DNA of 64,000 bases from the NCBI RefSeq assembly GCF_000312045.1, contig NZ_HE978634.1, positions 427,192 to 491,191 on the forward strand, in the 5' to 3' direction. Both the position numbers and the translations under genes were made by a program. The DNA is from Noviherbaspirillum massiliense JC206 (GTDB taxonomy: Bacteria; Pseudomonadota; Gammaproteobacteria; Burkholderiales; Burkholderiaceae_D). Positions 1 to 10,000 of the stretch are shown here, piece after piece. Under the pieces are notes generated by a model. It saw nothing but the letters and a program-made list of their open reading frames with translations. It was not told where the DNA came from and ran no database searches. Every line of letters begins with the position of its first letter. The first letter of the stretch is position 1.

Positions 1-96
1 GAGGCAGGCGATCCGGCGCGCCGTTTCAATCTGGGTAGCGCCGGAACCGAGGACGCCATCCAGCGCAAAAGCGTGTTCACTCAAGTCAACCTCCAT
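1..96 (-). CDS. Partial unknown protein, N-terminal 32 residues only
   Basis: An open frame starts with ATG at 96 and runs off the left edge. It begins about 30 bases after the stop of the methyltransferase gene upstream of it on the same strand, so the two could be co-transcribed. No clear Shine-Dalgarno sequence precedes the ATG, and 32 residues are too few to recognise a family. This is an edge fragment whose existence is inferred mainly from position and the open frame. Confidence 0.35.
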   Translation of the reverse strand, partial: MEVDLSEHAFALDGVLGSGATQIETARRIACL

Positions 97-126
97 GTGT
101 GGTGTAAGGCGGGAACAGCAATTGCG

Positions 127-774
127 TCAGACGGGTTTTCTTCCGAGCACGGACCAGTAGCAGTTCAGCAGGAACAGCTGGTAGTACTTCTGGTCGTGAA
201 TATGCAAGCCGAGCTTCTTCATCGATTCCGGATAGTTGTAGATCTTGTGGACGGCGTTGCCCGCAAAGGCCCAGAAGAACAGGACCGCGCCATACCAATA
301 GGCGACCTTGAAGGCTCGGCTGAGAAGATTCCCGGTGGGATAGGAAAAGTCACCGACGACCACATGTGCGCCGGGCTTGCCGAGCTTGATGAGATGCTCC
401 AGCACGCGCACCATCATGGCTTCATCGAACACGTTGAGGAAGAAGTTCGCGACAACCATGTCGTACTGCTCGTATTCCTCCACCTTCATGATGTCGCTAT
501 GCACCTGGCGAATCTTGATGGTGATCCCTTCCTTATCCAGATTGGCCTGGAATTTCTTCAGCATGGTTTCGGAAAGATCGACCACCGTGACCTTGGCGCC
601 GAGCTTGGCTGCATGCACCGCATCCTTGCCATGGCCAACGCCAGCAAACAGCACCTTGTCGCCCGGCTTGAGGCGGTCGAGCATGGCCACCTTGCAGCGA
701 TGAATCGATTTGCCGCTGTAGACGGCGCTCAGCCAATCGTAGATCGGGCCTACCAGCTTGTACTTGTCTTTCAT
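127..774 (-). CDS. Class I SAM-dependent methyltransferase
   Basis: The 215-residue product has a Rossmann-type methyltransferase core. The SAM-binding motif I reads VLFAGVGHGKDAVHAAKLGA and is followed by the acidic VTVVDLSE strand that normally binds the ribose hydroxyls. MVVANFFLNVF matches the motif IV region. The C-terminal third is hydrophobic and aromatic (YWYGAVLFFWAF), suggesting membrane association or a lipid/quinone-like substrate; this is inference and the substrate is unknown. I chose ATG 774 because AAGGGG lies about 7 bases upstream. In-frame starts at 804 and 909 would add residues without a good ribosome-binding site. It is host backbone, about 840 bp left of the island boundary. 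Confidence 0.8.
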   Translation of the reverse strand: MKDKYKLVGPIYDWLSAVYSGKSIHRCKVAMLDRLKPGDKVLFAGVGHGKDAVHAAKLGAKVTVVDLSETMLKKFQANLDKEGITIKIRQVHSDIMKVEEYEQYDMVVANFFLNVFDEAMMVRVLEHLIKLGKPGAHVVVGDFSYPTGNLLSRAFKVAYWYGAVLFFWAFAGNAVHKIYNYPESMKKLGLHIHDQKYYQLFLLNCYWSVLGRKPV

Positions 775-909
775 TGCTTGTCCCCTTAGTTTTTCCACGC
801 TCATGCTTGTCGCAGCCATCCGCAAACAAGACACCAGCGGGCCCCCTTGATATGAAGGCAACCACAAATTCCGAGAGAGCTTTTCAGAAGCTTCTTGTAT
901 GCCACTCAT

Positions 910-1612
910 CCCTGCAGCGCGGCTCTTGGCGGCCTTGAATGCAGGATGAAGCCTTGCCGTACTACGCCGCGGTAAGTCGCATCAAAGCGCCGCGCGACGG
1001 GGATGGTTAGATTAGCCAATATCGAATTCGGGAATTGCCTTCGCTCTTGGCTTGGGAGTGCCAAATTTGTGACCTTGAAAGTCAAGTCGGAAGATTGTTC
1101 CCATGTGGAATTTTTATGCTCGCAAACGTTTCCGAATTGAAAGAGTCGGCTTGCGTGCTGCGGTGTTAATGTTTGATTTTCCGCAAGACAGTGATGCGGG
1201 AAAATAATTGAAGGAAGGGGTTGAACAAAGGGAGGGAAACGTTACGCTATTACGCGATTTCCCGCTACTGCATCGCAGGTGTTACATGTAGGACTCTGGA
1301 ATTCCAGCGACCCTCTGATTCAACCAAAGTGTGCAGTCGGCACGGTGCGCGAATGGTCATATTGAAAGAAGATGCGGCTGCAGGGTAGTCCATTTCTTCC
1401 AGTCCCATCTCGCCGCCAAGCAAGCTGATGAGCTCAGGCCAAGTCAGGCTTGTGCGTCCTATGAATACGTCGAAGACCACATTTACTTTTTAAAGATACA
1501 AGCTTGCCATCTCCGGATAAGAATCCAGCATGACCGCATGCCGAAGGAGATTCTGCAAGACATATAGAAGCTGTCTTGCGCGGGAAAAACTGCTGAAGAG
1601 CAGCTTGGAATA
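910..1612. other. Gene-free host flank left of the island
   Basis: About 700 bases lie between the methyltransferase gene and the left att repeat. The sequence is relatively A+T-rich from about 1000 to 1260. A 71-codon frame at 1265-1480 on the minus strand has no ribosome-binding site or recognisable family. I see no RNA gene or mobile-element remnant other than the tRNA fragment that begins at 1613. Confidence 0.4.
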
Positions 1613-1661
1613 TGGCGCGGCTGGCGGGGATCGAACCCACGACCCTTGGCTTCGGAGGCCA
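1613..1661 (-). repeat. attL: 49-bp tRNA-Arg 3' fragment
   Basis: This stretch is identical over 49 bp to the 3' part of the tRNA-Arg(CCG) gene at the other end of the island. It covers the encoded CCA, the acceptor 3' strand, the T arm, the variable loop and most of the anticodon arm. Identity stops after GGCCA: the next base is c here and a in the tRNA copy. The fragment lacks the D arm and 5' acceptor strand, so it is not a functional tRNA. Confidence 0.93.
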
Positions 1662-1787
1662 CGAAAAACCACGTTTCTCGGCGTTGACCAGCATCCCCAC
1701 CAAGCTTAATTTCATATAAAAATCAATAACTTACGCAAAACCCGCTTTTCCTTGTGTTGACTGACATTGCCTGATATCCTCGCAAAA

Positions 1788-1810
1788 GGAGTACACAGCG
1801 GGTACACGGA
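1788..1810 (+). repeat. Candidate integrase arm-type site (left end)
   Basis: A pair of GTACAC-like motifs, ending in GGGTACACGGA, lies between attL and the integrase start. A 23-bp sequence matching at 17 positions, including the core GGGTACACG, lies at 46491-46513 inside the right end. Paired, same-orientation motifs near both ends fit integrase arm-binding sites. This is inferred from position and similarity alone. Because it sits just upstream of the integrase gene it could also be an autoregulatory site. Confidence 0.4.
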
Positions 1811-1828
1811 GTCACGGGAAAGGTTCAC

Positions 1829-3187
1829 ATGGCAAAGGTCAGGTTCACGGCAGGACGGGTGCGCGACTTCCAGTGCGCGCCCGGCAACCGCCCCGCGTTC
1901 TTGTGGGATGCCGGCGCGCCCGGGCTGGGATTGCGCGCCACGCCGGGGGGCAGCAAGGCCTACATCTTCCAGGCGAAGCTGCGCGGCAACGTCATTCGGC
2001 TTACCATCGGCGACCCTGCCACCTGGGACATCGCGGCGGCGCAGGCCGAGGCCACGCGCCTGCGCATGATGATCGACAACGGGCAGGACCCTCGCCAAGT
2101 CAGGGCGGACGCACTGGCCGCCGAGCAAGCCACGCGCGAGGCGCGGCAGGCTGCCGAAGCTGCCGCGCAAGCCGAGCGGGCGCGCCTAGCGCAGCTGGAA
2201 ATGCTCGAGAACAGGAAGCGCGCGCTCCTGGCCCGTGTCGCCTGGGACGCCTACCTGGCCGCGCGGCGCGGCAAGTGGGGCCAACAGCACTACGTTGACC
2301 ACGTGATAGCTGCCAGTGAAGGCGGCACCCGGGCGAAGATCGGCGACCGGCAGACCAAGGCGGGCCCGCTCGCCACCCTGCTCGACCGGCCGCTGCATGC
2401 GATCACGGCACCTGTCGTGCGCGAGTGGCTGGCCGCCGAGTGCCAGCTACGACCGACCTTCGCCCATAACGCCTACCGGAAGTTCCGGACCTTCATCCAG
2501 TGGTGCACCCGGCAACCGTCCTACCAGGACATCGTCCACGTAGACTGCTGCGTGACCGAGGAAGTCAAGGACGTCGTCCCCACCAAGAAGACGAAGGACG
2601 GGGACTGCCTGCAGCGCGAGCAACTGCCGGCCTGGTTCAGCGCCGTGCGGCGCCTGTCCAACCCCGTAATCAGCGCTTACCTGCAGGGCTTGCTGATTAC
2701 CGGGGCACGGCGGGAAGAACTGGCGCAGTTGCGCTGGACCGACGTCGACTTCCAGTGGCGCAGCCTGACAATCCACGACAAGGTCGAGGGGATGCGCACG
2801 ATCCCGCTCACGCCCTACCTGGCCACCCTGCTGGACGCTCTGCCCCGCCGCAACGAGTGGGTATTCAGCAGCCCGACCGCCAGCACCGGCCGGCTGGCCG
2901 AGCCGCGCATTGCGCATACGAAGGCCCTGGCCGAAGCAGGACTGCCGCACGTGTCGCTGCATGGCTTGCGCCGCTCGTTCGGCACGCTCTGCGAGTGGAT
3001 CGAGATGCCCAGCGGCGTGTCAGCCCAGATCATGGGCCACAAGCCGAGCGCGTTGGCCGAGAAGCACTACCGCCGCCGGCCGCTCGACCTGCTGCGCATG
3101 TGGCACGACAAGATCGAGGCATGGATGCTTCAGCAGGCGGGCATTGCATTTTGGGTCGACGGCACCTTGCAATCATTAAAAGGTTAG
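1829..3187 (+). CDS. P4-type tyrosine integrase (site-specific recombinase)
   Basis: This 452-residue recombinase inserts and excises the island at the tRNA-Arg 3' end. The N-terminal about 95 residues form the DUF4102-type arm-binding region (GLGLRATPGGSKAYIFQAK, then the GDPATWDIAAAQAEA segment). A helical linker rich in Ala, Arg and Glu follows. The C-terminal catalytic core shows the active-site set: Arg in LITGARREELAQLRW (about residue 293), His378-x-x-Arg381 in HGLRRSFGT, a further His in MGHKPSALA, and the nucleophilic Tyr in EKHYRR (about residue 414). Length and domain order are usual for P4/CP4-type integrases. The gene lies about 170 bp from attL and points inward. It is the strongest single indicator of mobility; excisionase candidates are at 13265 and 19177. 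Confidence 0.95.
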   Translation: MAKVRFTAGRVRDFQCAPGNRPAFLWDAGAPGLGLRATPGGSKAYIFQAKLRGNVIRLTIGDPATWDIAAAQAEATRLRMMIDNGQDPRQVRADALAAEQATREARQAAEAAAQAERARLAQLEMLENRKRALLARVAWDAYLAARRGKWGQQHYVDHVIAASEGGTRAKIGDRQTKAGPLATLLDRPLHAITAPVVREWLAAECQLRPTFAHNAYRKFRTFIQWCTRQPSYQDIVHVDCCVTEEVKDVVPTKKTKDGDCLQREQLPAWFSAVRRLSNPVISAYLQGLLITGARREELAQLRWTDVDFQWRSLTIHDKVEGMRTIPLTPYLATLLDALPRRNEWVFSSPTASTGRLAEPRIAHTKALAEAGLPHVSLHGLRRSFGTLCEWIEMPSGVSAQIMGHKPSALAEKHYRRRPLDLLRMWHDKIEAWMLQQAGIAFWVDGTLQSLKG

Positions 3188-3462
3188 GACTTGAGCTATA
3201 ACCCCTACACAGAGCCTTGCAAGGCTCTGCTCAAGAAGATAGAAGGCATTGACCTAGTACGGCGTACACGGGTTAACAAGCTCGACCAACACGACCAGTT
3301 CGACCTGGACGCGACGCATTCGGCAGTGTCCAACGCCTACTGCATAAAGCAATGCTTCGTTCAGGACTGGCTGCTGATTCTGGCCTGCACGCCACCATGC
3401 TCCGGAAACAGCGCTGGCGTAAAGTCCAAGCACAGTTCTCCCGGCATGGAAACCGGGATCCG

Positions 3463-3751
3463 GACGATTGCGCCGGCTGGACTCCCTGACCATGAAACCG
3501 CGTTTGCAATGACGATTCACAAATCTCAAGAATCGGAATTTGACCGCGTTATGCTCATCTTGCCCGACAAGCCCAGTCGTATTGTCACGCGCGAGCAGCT
3601 TTATACCGGCATTACCCGTACGCGCAAGCACCTCCGGATCGTCGCCTCAAATGCAGTACTTACCCAAGCGATCACCTGTGCGACTAAACGGCACTCCGGA
3701 TTAATCGACCGTCTCAGGGAGATGGGCGATGTCGCAACGTCCCATCATTAA
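3463..3751 (+). pseudogene. RecD-type helicase C-terminal remnant
   Basis: The readable frame (within 3191-3751) contains the last about 95 residues of a RecD-like exodeoxyribonuclease V alpha subunit. HETAFAMTIHKSQ and SEFDRVMLILP are the family's motif V region, and REQLYTGITRTRKHLRI is motif VI. The Walker A and N-terminal domains are missing, and the sequence before 3463 does not continue the family. This is a truncated relic of a helicase and cannot be functional alone. It lies directly between the integrase and the PLD/SNF2 operon and probably records an earlier cargo or a deletion event. Confidence 0.7.
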
Positions 3752-3762
3752 CTTCCTTTCTC

Positions 3763-5025
3763 ATGCCATATTTCTTTACGCTTCTTGATGAAAGCCTGCG
3801 TCCCCGGGGTAGTCGCGATCCCCTTGGCGCAGAGCTGATCTGGTCCGGCGCAGGCCGTGAATTGGTCGGCAACCTGACTACCGTCACTGCGCACCTGGAC
3901 AACTTTGTTTTTGCGTTACTTGGTCTTCATTTGGCCAGCGATGATAGAAGCGCTCCGGAATGGCGCCACTTTCAGCGGTTTGAGCAAGTTACCGGGCATG
4001 TGCGCGTTCGTCTCGGCAAACCAGACGGCGTACTTGGGCGTCGCCGAATCCAAGAGCGCGTGTCGACCGATTCGATTGATCTTGGGCCCAGAGCGAAAAT
4101 CCTTGAGAACCAACGTCAGGCAGGAATGTGGGGCTTGTATTCAAGTGCGCTGACGGTAACAGGATTGATCAAAGAAGACCGGAGTCTGACTGCGGCAGGT
4201 AGACGTCTCGCCGAGCAATTCCTGGCGAAAGGCACCGATCTCGCGTGGTTAAGCCGTTTATGGACGGCGCAAAGCATTGCAGGCAATGATCTAGAAGCAA
4301 TTACACATTTTGTTCGCCAAATGCTAAGCAGCCATAAGGCGCGTCGCGAACTCGCGAATCAATTGCTTACCGGCGGAGAGAAGGCGCCGTTATGGCAAAA
4401 AGAAGTCTATGACCAGGCTCGGCAGTTTTTACAAAGCACGCCTGCCGGCGCCGGGGCAAGGCAATTCCTTATCCATCTTAAAAATCATTCAAGCGTAGTG
4501 GGAGAGTTCGCATCGCGCGTGGAAAAACTGGATAACGCATTGATCCTGGCGGACGTGATTTTTTCTATGTTGCTTGGCAAGCATGGGGTCGGTGAAGAGA
4601 AAATATTTCAGGCAATGGAAGGTTTACTCGACTGGCCGCAGCGCACAGAAATGCGCGTTCCACACTTCCCTGAAGTCCACAATAAAGAATTGCACACCCG
4701 CCTCGGCCGGCTTCGGGAGTTTGTCATGGCGTTTGCAGCGGGCGATCTTGCCAAGGCAACCGGATTACTCCTCAATCATCATGAAAAGGTGGCGATCCAG
4801 CGTGGCGGCGTAGCCTGGTGCTTCTGGGAGAACGGAAAACTCAAGGTGGTGACCAGCGAGCATGCGAAACCTTTGCCTGGCAAACAAGACCTGGAGCAAC
4901 GATTCGGGGACTGGGCAGCTAAACGGACCAATGGGTTTTTCCTGACGTCTTTTCTGGCGGTATTGGCGCAATCAGGCATAACAAAACAGATCGCTGCACA
5001 AACTAACCCGGAGGCCGTAACATGA
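3763..5025 (+). CDS. Unknown protein, first gene of PLD-SNF2 operon
   Basis: I do not recognise the family of this 420-residue protein. It is predicted soluble, mostly helical, and has no signal peptide, membrane segment, Walker motif or cysteine cluster. Its stop overlaps the next start by four bases (ATGA), indicating translational coupling with the phospholipase D-fold gene and, through it, with the helicase. Strict linkage suggests a subunit or adaptor of the same complex. Start ATG 3763 has a poor ribosome-binding site, but there is no better upstream start before the RecD remnant. In multi-gene PLD/helicase defence systems such genes often encode recognition or scaffold subunits; applying that here is inference. 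Confidence 0.75.
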   Translation: MPYFFTLLDESLRPRGSRDPLGAELIWSGAGRELVGNLTTVTAHLDNFVFALLGLHLASDDRSAPEWRHFQRFEQVTGHVRVRLGKPDGVLGRRRIQERVSTDSIDLGPRAKILENQRQAGMWGLYSSALTVTGLIKEDRSLTAAGRRLAEQFLAKGTDLAWLSRLWTAQSIAGNDLEAITHFVRQMLSSHKARRELANQLLTGGEKAPLWQKEVYDQARQFLQSTPAGAGARQFLIHLKNHSSVVGEFASRVEKLDNALILADVIFSMLLGKHGVGEEKIFQAMEGLLDWPQRTEMRVPHFPEVHNKELHTRLGRLREFVMAFAAGDLAKATGLLLNHHEKVAIQRGGVAWCFWENGKLKVVTSEHAKPLPGKQDLEQRFGDWAAKRTNGFFLTSFLAVLAQSGITKQIAAQTNPEAVT

Positions 5026-7055
5026 CTCACCCGCGATGGGAAACACTGGCCGACGGACTGGCCAAGCAACTCGAAGGACAGGAAGTCACGCATGCGGTGT
5101 TCACTACCTACGCGTTCGAGCCCGAATTCTTCGAGTCCAGTATTTTCCCGCTACTCCTGGCAGAAAAGGCAGAAGGATTGTCGCTGCATTCTGCCATCCG
5201 GCGCTTGCAACTCGAGCAGATACTACGTGACGCACCCATTCCAACGGACGTCTATTTTGACGCTACCGTAGCTGTACCAGGGGTGCCGTGGTTACCGTAC
5301 TCCTTGCACCCGGTTCGCCTCCAGGGCGAGTTCCACGGCAAGATTATCCTGCTGCGACTGAGGGAAGAAAAAAGCAGCAAAATCCGCTGGCTGCTTGGCG
5401 CAGGTTCAGCCAATTTAACCAAGGCCGGGTGGTGGGAAAACATCGAGGTCTGGCATTTCGCCCCCTTATTTGATCCGGGCTCGATCCCGCACGGAATCGA
5501 GCCCGGCTTAAGATCTCTGCTGAACTTCTTATCCAAAAGTCAGGCCAGGTTCAACAACGCTGCACGACAAGTCTCTGCAGTCCAATTCATGACCAAAGAA
5601 ATTGCCAAGGCAAGCACTAGGCGGCGCCTTACTGGTGAAGCTAAATTCGGCGTATTCCTGCCCGGCGGCGAGCGGTTCCCTACCTGGATTCATTCGCAGT
5701 CGCCGGCGCATAACGAAACGACTGCGGAGGTCGTCTCCCCGTATTTCGCCGACAATGACCACGCCCGGCTGATCGATGAAACACAGTCGGCCTTGGGCAC
5801 CTCCCAATTGCAAGTCTGGCTTCCCCATGATCCCTGGGAAGCAGGAAACGCTGTCTTGATGCGAGAGGACCAGTATCACGGAATTGAAAAAGGTGCCACA
5901 TGGTGTCAGTTTTCAGAGGCGACTCTGGCCGCCAAAAGAAAGCCTTCCGAGGTACCGCGTTTTTTGCATGCCAAAGTGTTTCGCGTGCCCGGCGTATTTA
6001 GCTTTATCGGCTCGGTCAACTTTAGCTTCAAAGCGTTTTATCAGAACTATGAGGCTGGATTTTTAGTCAAGGATACCACTCCCTCATGGCTTGAACCTAC
6101 GACGCTAAGGCCTGGCCAATTCATAGCGCCGCCGGACGCTGCGCTGCAACGCGAAGAAGCGACTTCTCTTGGCATCATTGGCCTTTTCGACTGGAAAACT
6201 TGTTCCCTTACGATTCAGTTTTCCAAAGCAGCGCTGAAACAATACGCGGGTCAGCGGGTTGCCATCCTCGATTCCAATGGTCAAAAAGCGACCGGGGCGA
6301 CGATCCCCGAAGAGGGCAATCTGGATTTTTCCTTCAAGTGCCAGGAGCCGCTTTGCGAAGCCCTACGCCATTGCACCTGGATTACTCTTTCCTTCCCCGA
6401 TGCTTCGTCTCTGGTTTGGGTACAGCAGATCGGCTTGGAATACCGTCCTCCGCCAGCCGAGCTCCGGCCCGATGCCTGGCGCATCCTCGATTTCTGGCGC
6501 AGCCTCATCGGTGGAAAACCCGGCTCGCATCCTGACGTATTTCACAACCTCGAATTTCAGCTGACAAAAGATGGAGACCGCGGCGAAGAGATACTGGCCG
6601 GATCGCTTTCCAAGGATGTCTTTACCAGCATGGCTGTGGCGCATGGAAGTTTCCATGCCCTCAGGGAAGCGCTGGCCCGTCTCAAACGAGAAGAGAACTT
6701 GCCACGCCGGCTGTATTACTTTGCCGCTGACCGCCCCGATACGCTCCATAGCCTCATTAGTCGTCTGCAGGAATACTCGATAGCCGCGGATGCCACTACC
6801 AACTCTGAAATTGATCCGGTTGATGCCTGGACCATGCTCAACTGGGTGCGGCAGTTATGCCTGGAGCATGCCGATCTTCCGGAAGCGAAAAAAATATTAA
6901 GGCAGGCGAAGCATGTAATGGACACGCTTGAATCCAGAGATCCCTTGGCTTCCGTCGAAAAAGAATGGCTAGCCTGGACGGCCGCCATGTTCATCTGCAA
7001 GCCCGGCAAAGAAAGCCTGACGACAAAACGTCTGTTAAATAAGACTATCCAATAA
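5022..7055 (+). CDS. Phospholipase D-fold nuclease-like protein
   Basis: The 677-residue protein has two PLD-type half-sites. The first is H105-G-K107 in EFHGKIILLR, followed by GAGSANLTKAGWW (about 126-139). The second is HAKVF (His near 316), followed by FIGSVNFSFKAF. The paired HxK plus GSxN(L/F)(T/S) arrangement is that of PLD-superfamily nucleases, where the two histidines act in phosphodiester cleavage. The C-terminal about 250 residues are not recognised. It overlaps the preceding gene by ATGA and the following helicase by TAATG, so all three are probably made together. PLD nucleases with SNF2 helicases occur in defence systems such as DISARM (DrmC with DrmD), but the DISARM markers DrmB/DUF1998 and methylases are absent. 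Nuclease function is inferred from the motifs. Confidence 0.82.
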   Translation: MTHPRWETLADGLAKQLEGQEVTHAVFTTYAFEPEFFESSIFPLLLAEKAEGLSLHSAIRRLQLEQILRDAPIPTDVYFDATVAVPGVPWLPYSLHPVRLQGEFHGKIILLRLREEKSSKIRWLLGAGSANLTKAGWWENIEVWHFAPLFDPGSIPHGIEPGLRSLLNFLSKSQARFNNAARQVSAVQFMTKEIAKASTRRRLTGEAKFGVFLPGGERFPTWIHSQSPAHNETTAEVVSPYFADNDHARLIDETQSALGTSQLQVWLPHDPWEAGNAVLMREDQYHGIEKGATWCQFSEATLAAKRKPSEVPRFLHAKVFRVPGVFSFIGSVNFSFKAFYQNYEAGFLVKDTTPSWLEPTTLRPGQFIAPPDAALQREEATSLGIIGLFDWKTCSLTIQFSKAALKQYAGQRVAILDSNGQKATGATIPEEGNLDFSFKCQEPLCEALRHCTWITLSFPDASSLVWVQQIGLEYRPPPAELRPDAWRILDFWRSLIGGKPGSHPDVFHNLEFQLTKDGDRGEEILAGSLSKDVFTSMAVAHGSFHALREALARLKREENLPRRLYYFAADRPDTLHSLISRLQEYSIAADATTNSEIDPVDAWTMLNWVRQLCLEHADLPEAKKILRQAKHVMDTLESRDPLASVEKEWLAWTAAMFICKPGKESLTTKRLLNKTIQ

Positions 7056-10000
7056 TGTCACACGCATTCCCTAAACAACGATATTGGTCGAAAGAAGCTG
7101 CCGCAACTTTGCTTAATATGGCAGGAGACATCGAAGGCTTTGCAGAATTAGGGCAAAAGCAACTGGAAGCGGCAGTCGCACTTCAGCATATGCTCCTGGA
7201 GCATGGCGTAGCGTACCTGGCGGACGAAGTCGGCATGGGAAAAACCTATGTCGCTCTTGCCGTGGTGGCCATGATGCGCCATGTTCAACCGGACTTTAAA
7301 GTGTTGTACCTGGTCCCGTCGAAAAATGTCCAGAGCAAATGGCGCGATCGCGAGCTGCCTGCCTTTATTCGTGACAATATCCGAATTGACGGCCCGGCAA
7401 AGCGGTCAGGCAGCGCTGATCCCGCCAGTGCAGTTGCCTGCTCCAATGTCGAAGAGTGGGTTCACACCGCGCGGACGCAGCGCCATGTACGCGACACCTT
7501 TTTGCGCTTCTCGGCGCTGAGCTTTGAGCTAAGCGAAGACCAAGACAAGCAGCGCCAACGTGTGGCCAAGCTCGCTGAGATTGCAGGCATCGATATCAAC
7601 CTGGGAAACACCACGAAAAAAGGCCGCTTCAAAGCCCGGGCAGCGGAAATCGTCAATGCCGTGCTTCCGCGCTACGACCTAATCGTCGTGGATGAAGCGC
7701 ACCTCCTCAAAGACGGCACCGGATTAAACGCATCCGATCGCGCCCAATTCATGGCCCGCTCGCTTGGCGCGCTTGGAACAGGCGGCCGCAGGCGATTTCG
7801 GGGCGCCCTACTGCTTTCAGGCACGCCATTCGATCGCGACCTGAAGCAGTTCTCGCGACAGCTACAAGTATTTGCGCTTTCCGATAACCGCAACGCGCCA
7901 TACAGGCAAATTGAAGATTTGGCGGACCAACGGCGCCAGGGAATGAAATGGCACGATATCCACAAAGGGTTGGCACCGTTCCTGGTTCGGCGGGTGCAAA
8001 AAATGTTAATCGGCGGGACACTCCTTAGCCGCAACCAATATCGCCGCGAACACCGTGAGACAGCGGCAATTTCTTTGCTCAAGTCCGCATCCGATCCCAA
8101 AGCCGCCAAGCAACGGCTCTTTACCGCCCTGGTGCAGAAACGCTTAATTGACTATCTCGGCAACGAGTGCGCCGGCCGTTTTCCCCAGGCCATGTTTGCT
8201 TCCTGGGAGGCTTATACGCCCCCTCAACATGCGTCTTCGAATGCTGAAACGAAAGCCGCAACGGACGAAGCCATGGACACGGACCATAAAGGGGTGCCGG
8301 CAAAAGAGACAAAAGCCATCGACAGCGCCTGGATCCAAACCCTGGTTGGTTGTCACAAAGATCGGTTCGACGGCGACTTACCCCCTCATCCTAAGCTCGA
8401 AAACGAAGCACTCAGGCTGGGAATGGACACGTTTTCAAAAGGCCATAAGCAGTTGGTGTTCGTCAGGCGACTGGCCAGCCTGGGCGATCTGTATTGGCGG
8501 ATAAACCGCGAATACAACCGCCACCTTGCAACGTATCTTGAACAAGAAGGCGTGCTGACGGCAAAAAACTGGCACGAGGCAACGAAAAACTTTCTGAAGG
8601 GCGAACGAGAGCCCCATGCCACTCCGCCACCACCCCAGAAAAGCCCGGGCGAAGAACAGCATGCCCTAGACCAGGAAGAACTCGAAGCCACGAAGGATAC
8701 CCTATTTAGCTGGTTTTTCAGAGGAAAGCTCGATGCTGCTGGCGTCCGGTTTGCCGACCGCCATAAATTGCCTCCGCCTTCGATCCTGCGAACCAGGCTG
8801 CGCACGCCGGAAGACTGGGAGTGCATGATTGGCGAATTAGACTGGCGAGGGTATTTGCTGCGACGCGTTGGCCTCGAGGTCGATATCGGCTTCGACGCTC
8901 TGGCCCGTGAAGCCTCTGCCATTAAGGGCCCTGACGATCGGGTTGACCGCTACCGCCGCCTGCAATATGCATTTTTGAAGCTGGCAAGTGAACAGTGCCA
9001 GGGTGCGCAAGCCAATGCATTAGCGTGCATCGCAACGTATTACCGCGACCATGTGATCGGAAAAACAGGCGCTCATTCTGCTGAAATGAAGGTCGGCACG
9101 GCCAAAGAGTTGCTTGAATGCCCAACGATTGCATTGTCGCTCGCGCTAGACGAAAAAGGCCGGGAGGCGATCTCCGACTGGGACGAGACCTGGAACGCGG
9201 TAATGGACATCGATAATCCGAAACGGTTGCGCCAGCTCCAGTCGCTGGATCTGCATGTCGAAGTACTCTTTTCTCTTTTACGGCTTGATCATCCATTTAT
9301 CGATCTCTATATTGGCTGGCTCCCATTGGCAGGCGAGCATGGCACGCAAAAGGTGGCCGCTGCCTTAGTCCAACGAATCACCAGCCTTTTTCGGACCAGC
9401 ATGTATGGGTTTGGAACGGTAAGGATTCTCCTGAATCTCGCCAGTGGTTGGCCCCAGGTGTTAAAAACCAATTTTGCAAACTTGATAAATAGTGATAAGC
9501 CGGCACAGCGCTTAGCGTGGCGCCAGCAGATTCAGCAACTCGTTGGAACCGAAGGGCCCGTCGAATGGGCCAGTGGCGACAAATCGGCCAGCCGCAATGC
9601 CGTGGCGCGCCGGTTCCGCATGCCAGGCTACCCAATGGTTCTGATTGCGACGAGCGTGCTGCAGGAGGGGGAGGACCTGCATGTATTTTGTGACCGCGTA
9701 ACGCACTTTGGTATTACGGGCAGCCCCATAGGCATTGAACAAAAGAATGGCCGAGTCGATCGGATCGGGGCGCTCGCGCAGCGCAATCTGATGACAAATC
9801 CTTCCGTGGAGGACGCCGGGATCCAGATCTGGTTTCCCCATTTAGCAGAGAGCCTGGAGTGGTACCAGATCCGCGAGCTCTGCGCACGGCTAAATGAATA
9901 TCTGCATTCCATGCACACCGTAATGCCCGCTGCGCGCGCTGGAAGCGATCAGCTTCTTAACGACGTCATTGCCAGCGGCTCGCCCATCCCGGCGCAATTA

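Noticed and set aside
73-789. 238-codon plus-strand frame over the methyltransferase gene
   Set aside because: Shadow of the methyltransferase, whose SAM motifs are on the minus strand.
1265-1480. 71-codon minus-strand frame in the host flank
   Set aside because: No ribosome-binding site or family resemblance; kept only as a note in the flank entry.
1613-1661. A second tRNA-Arg gene
   Set aside because: Only the 3' part is present; the D arm and 5' acceptor strand are missing. It is the att copy.
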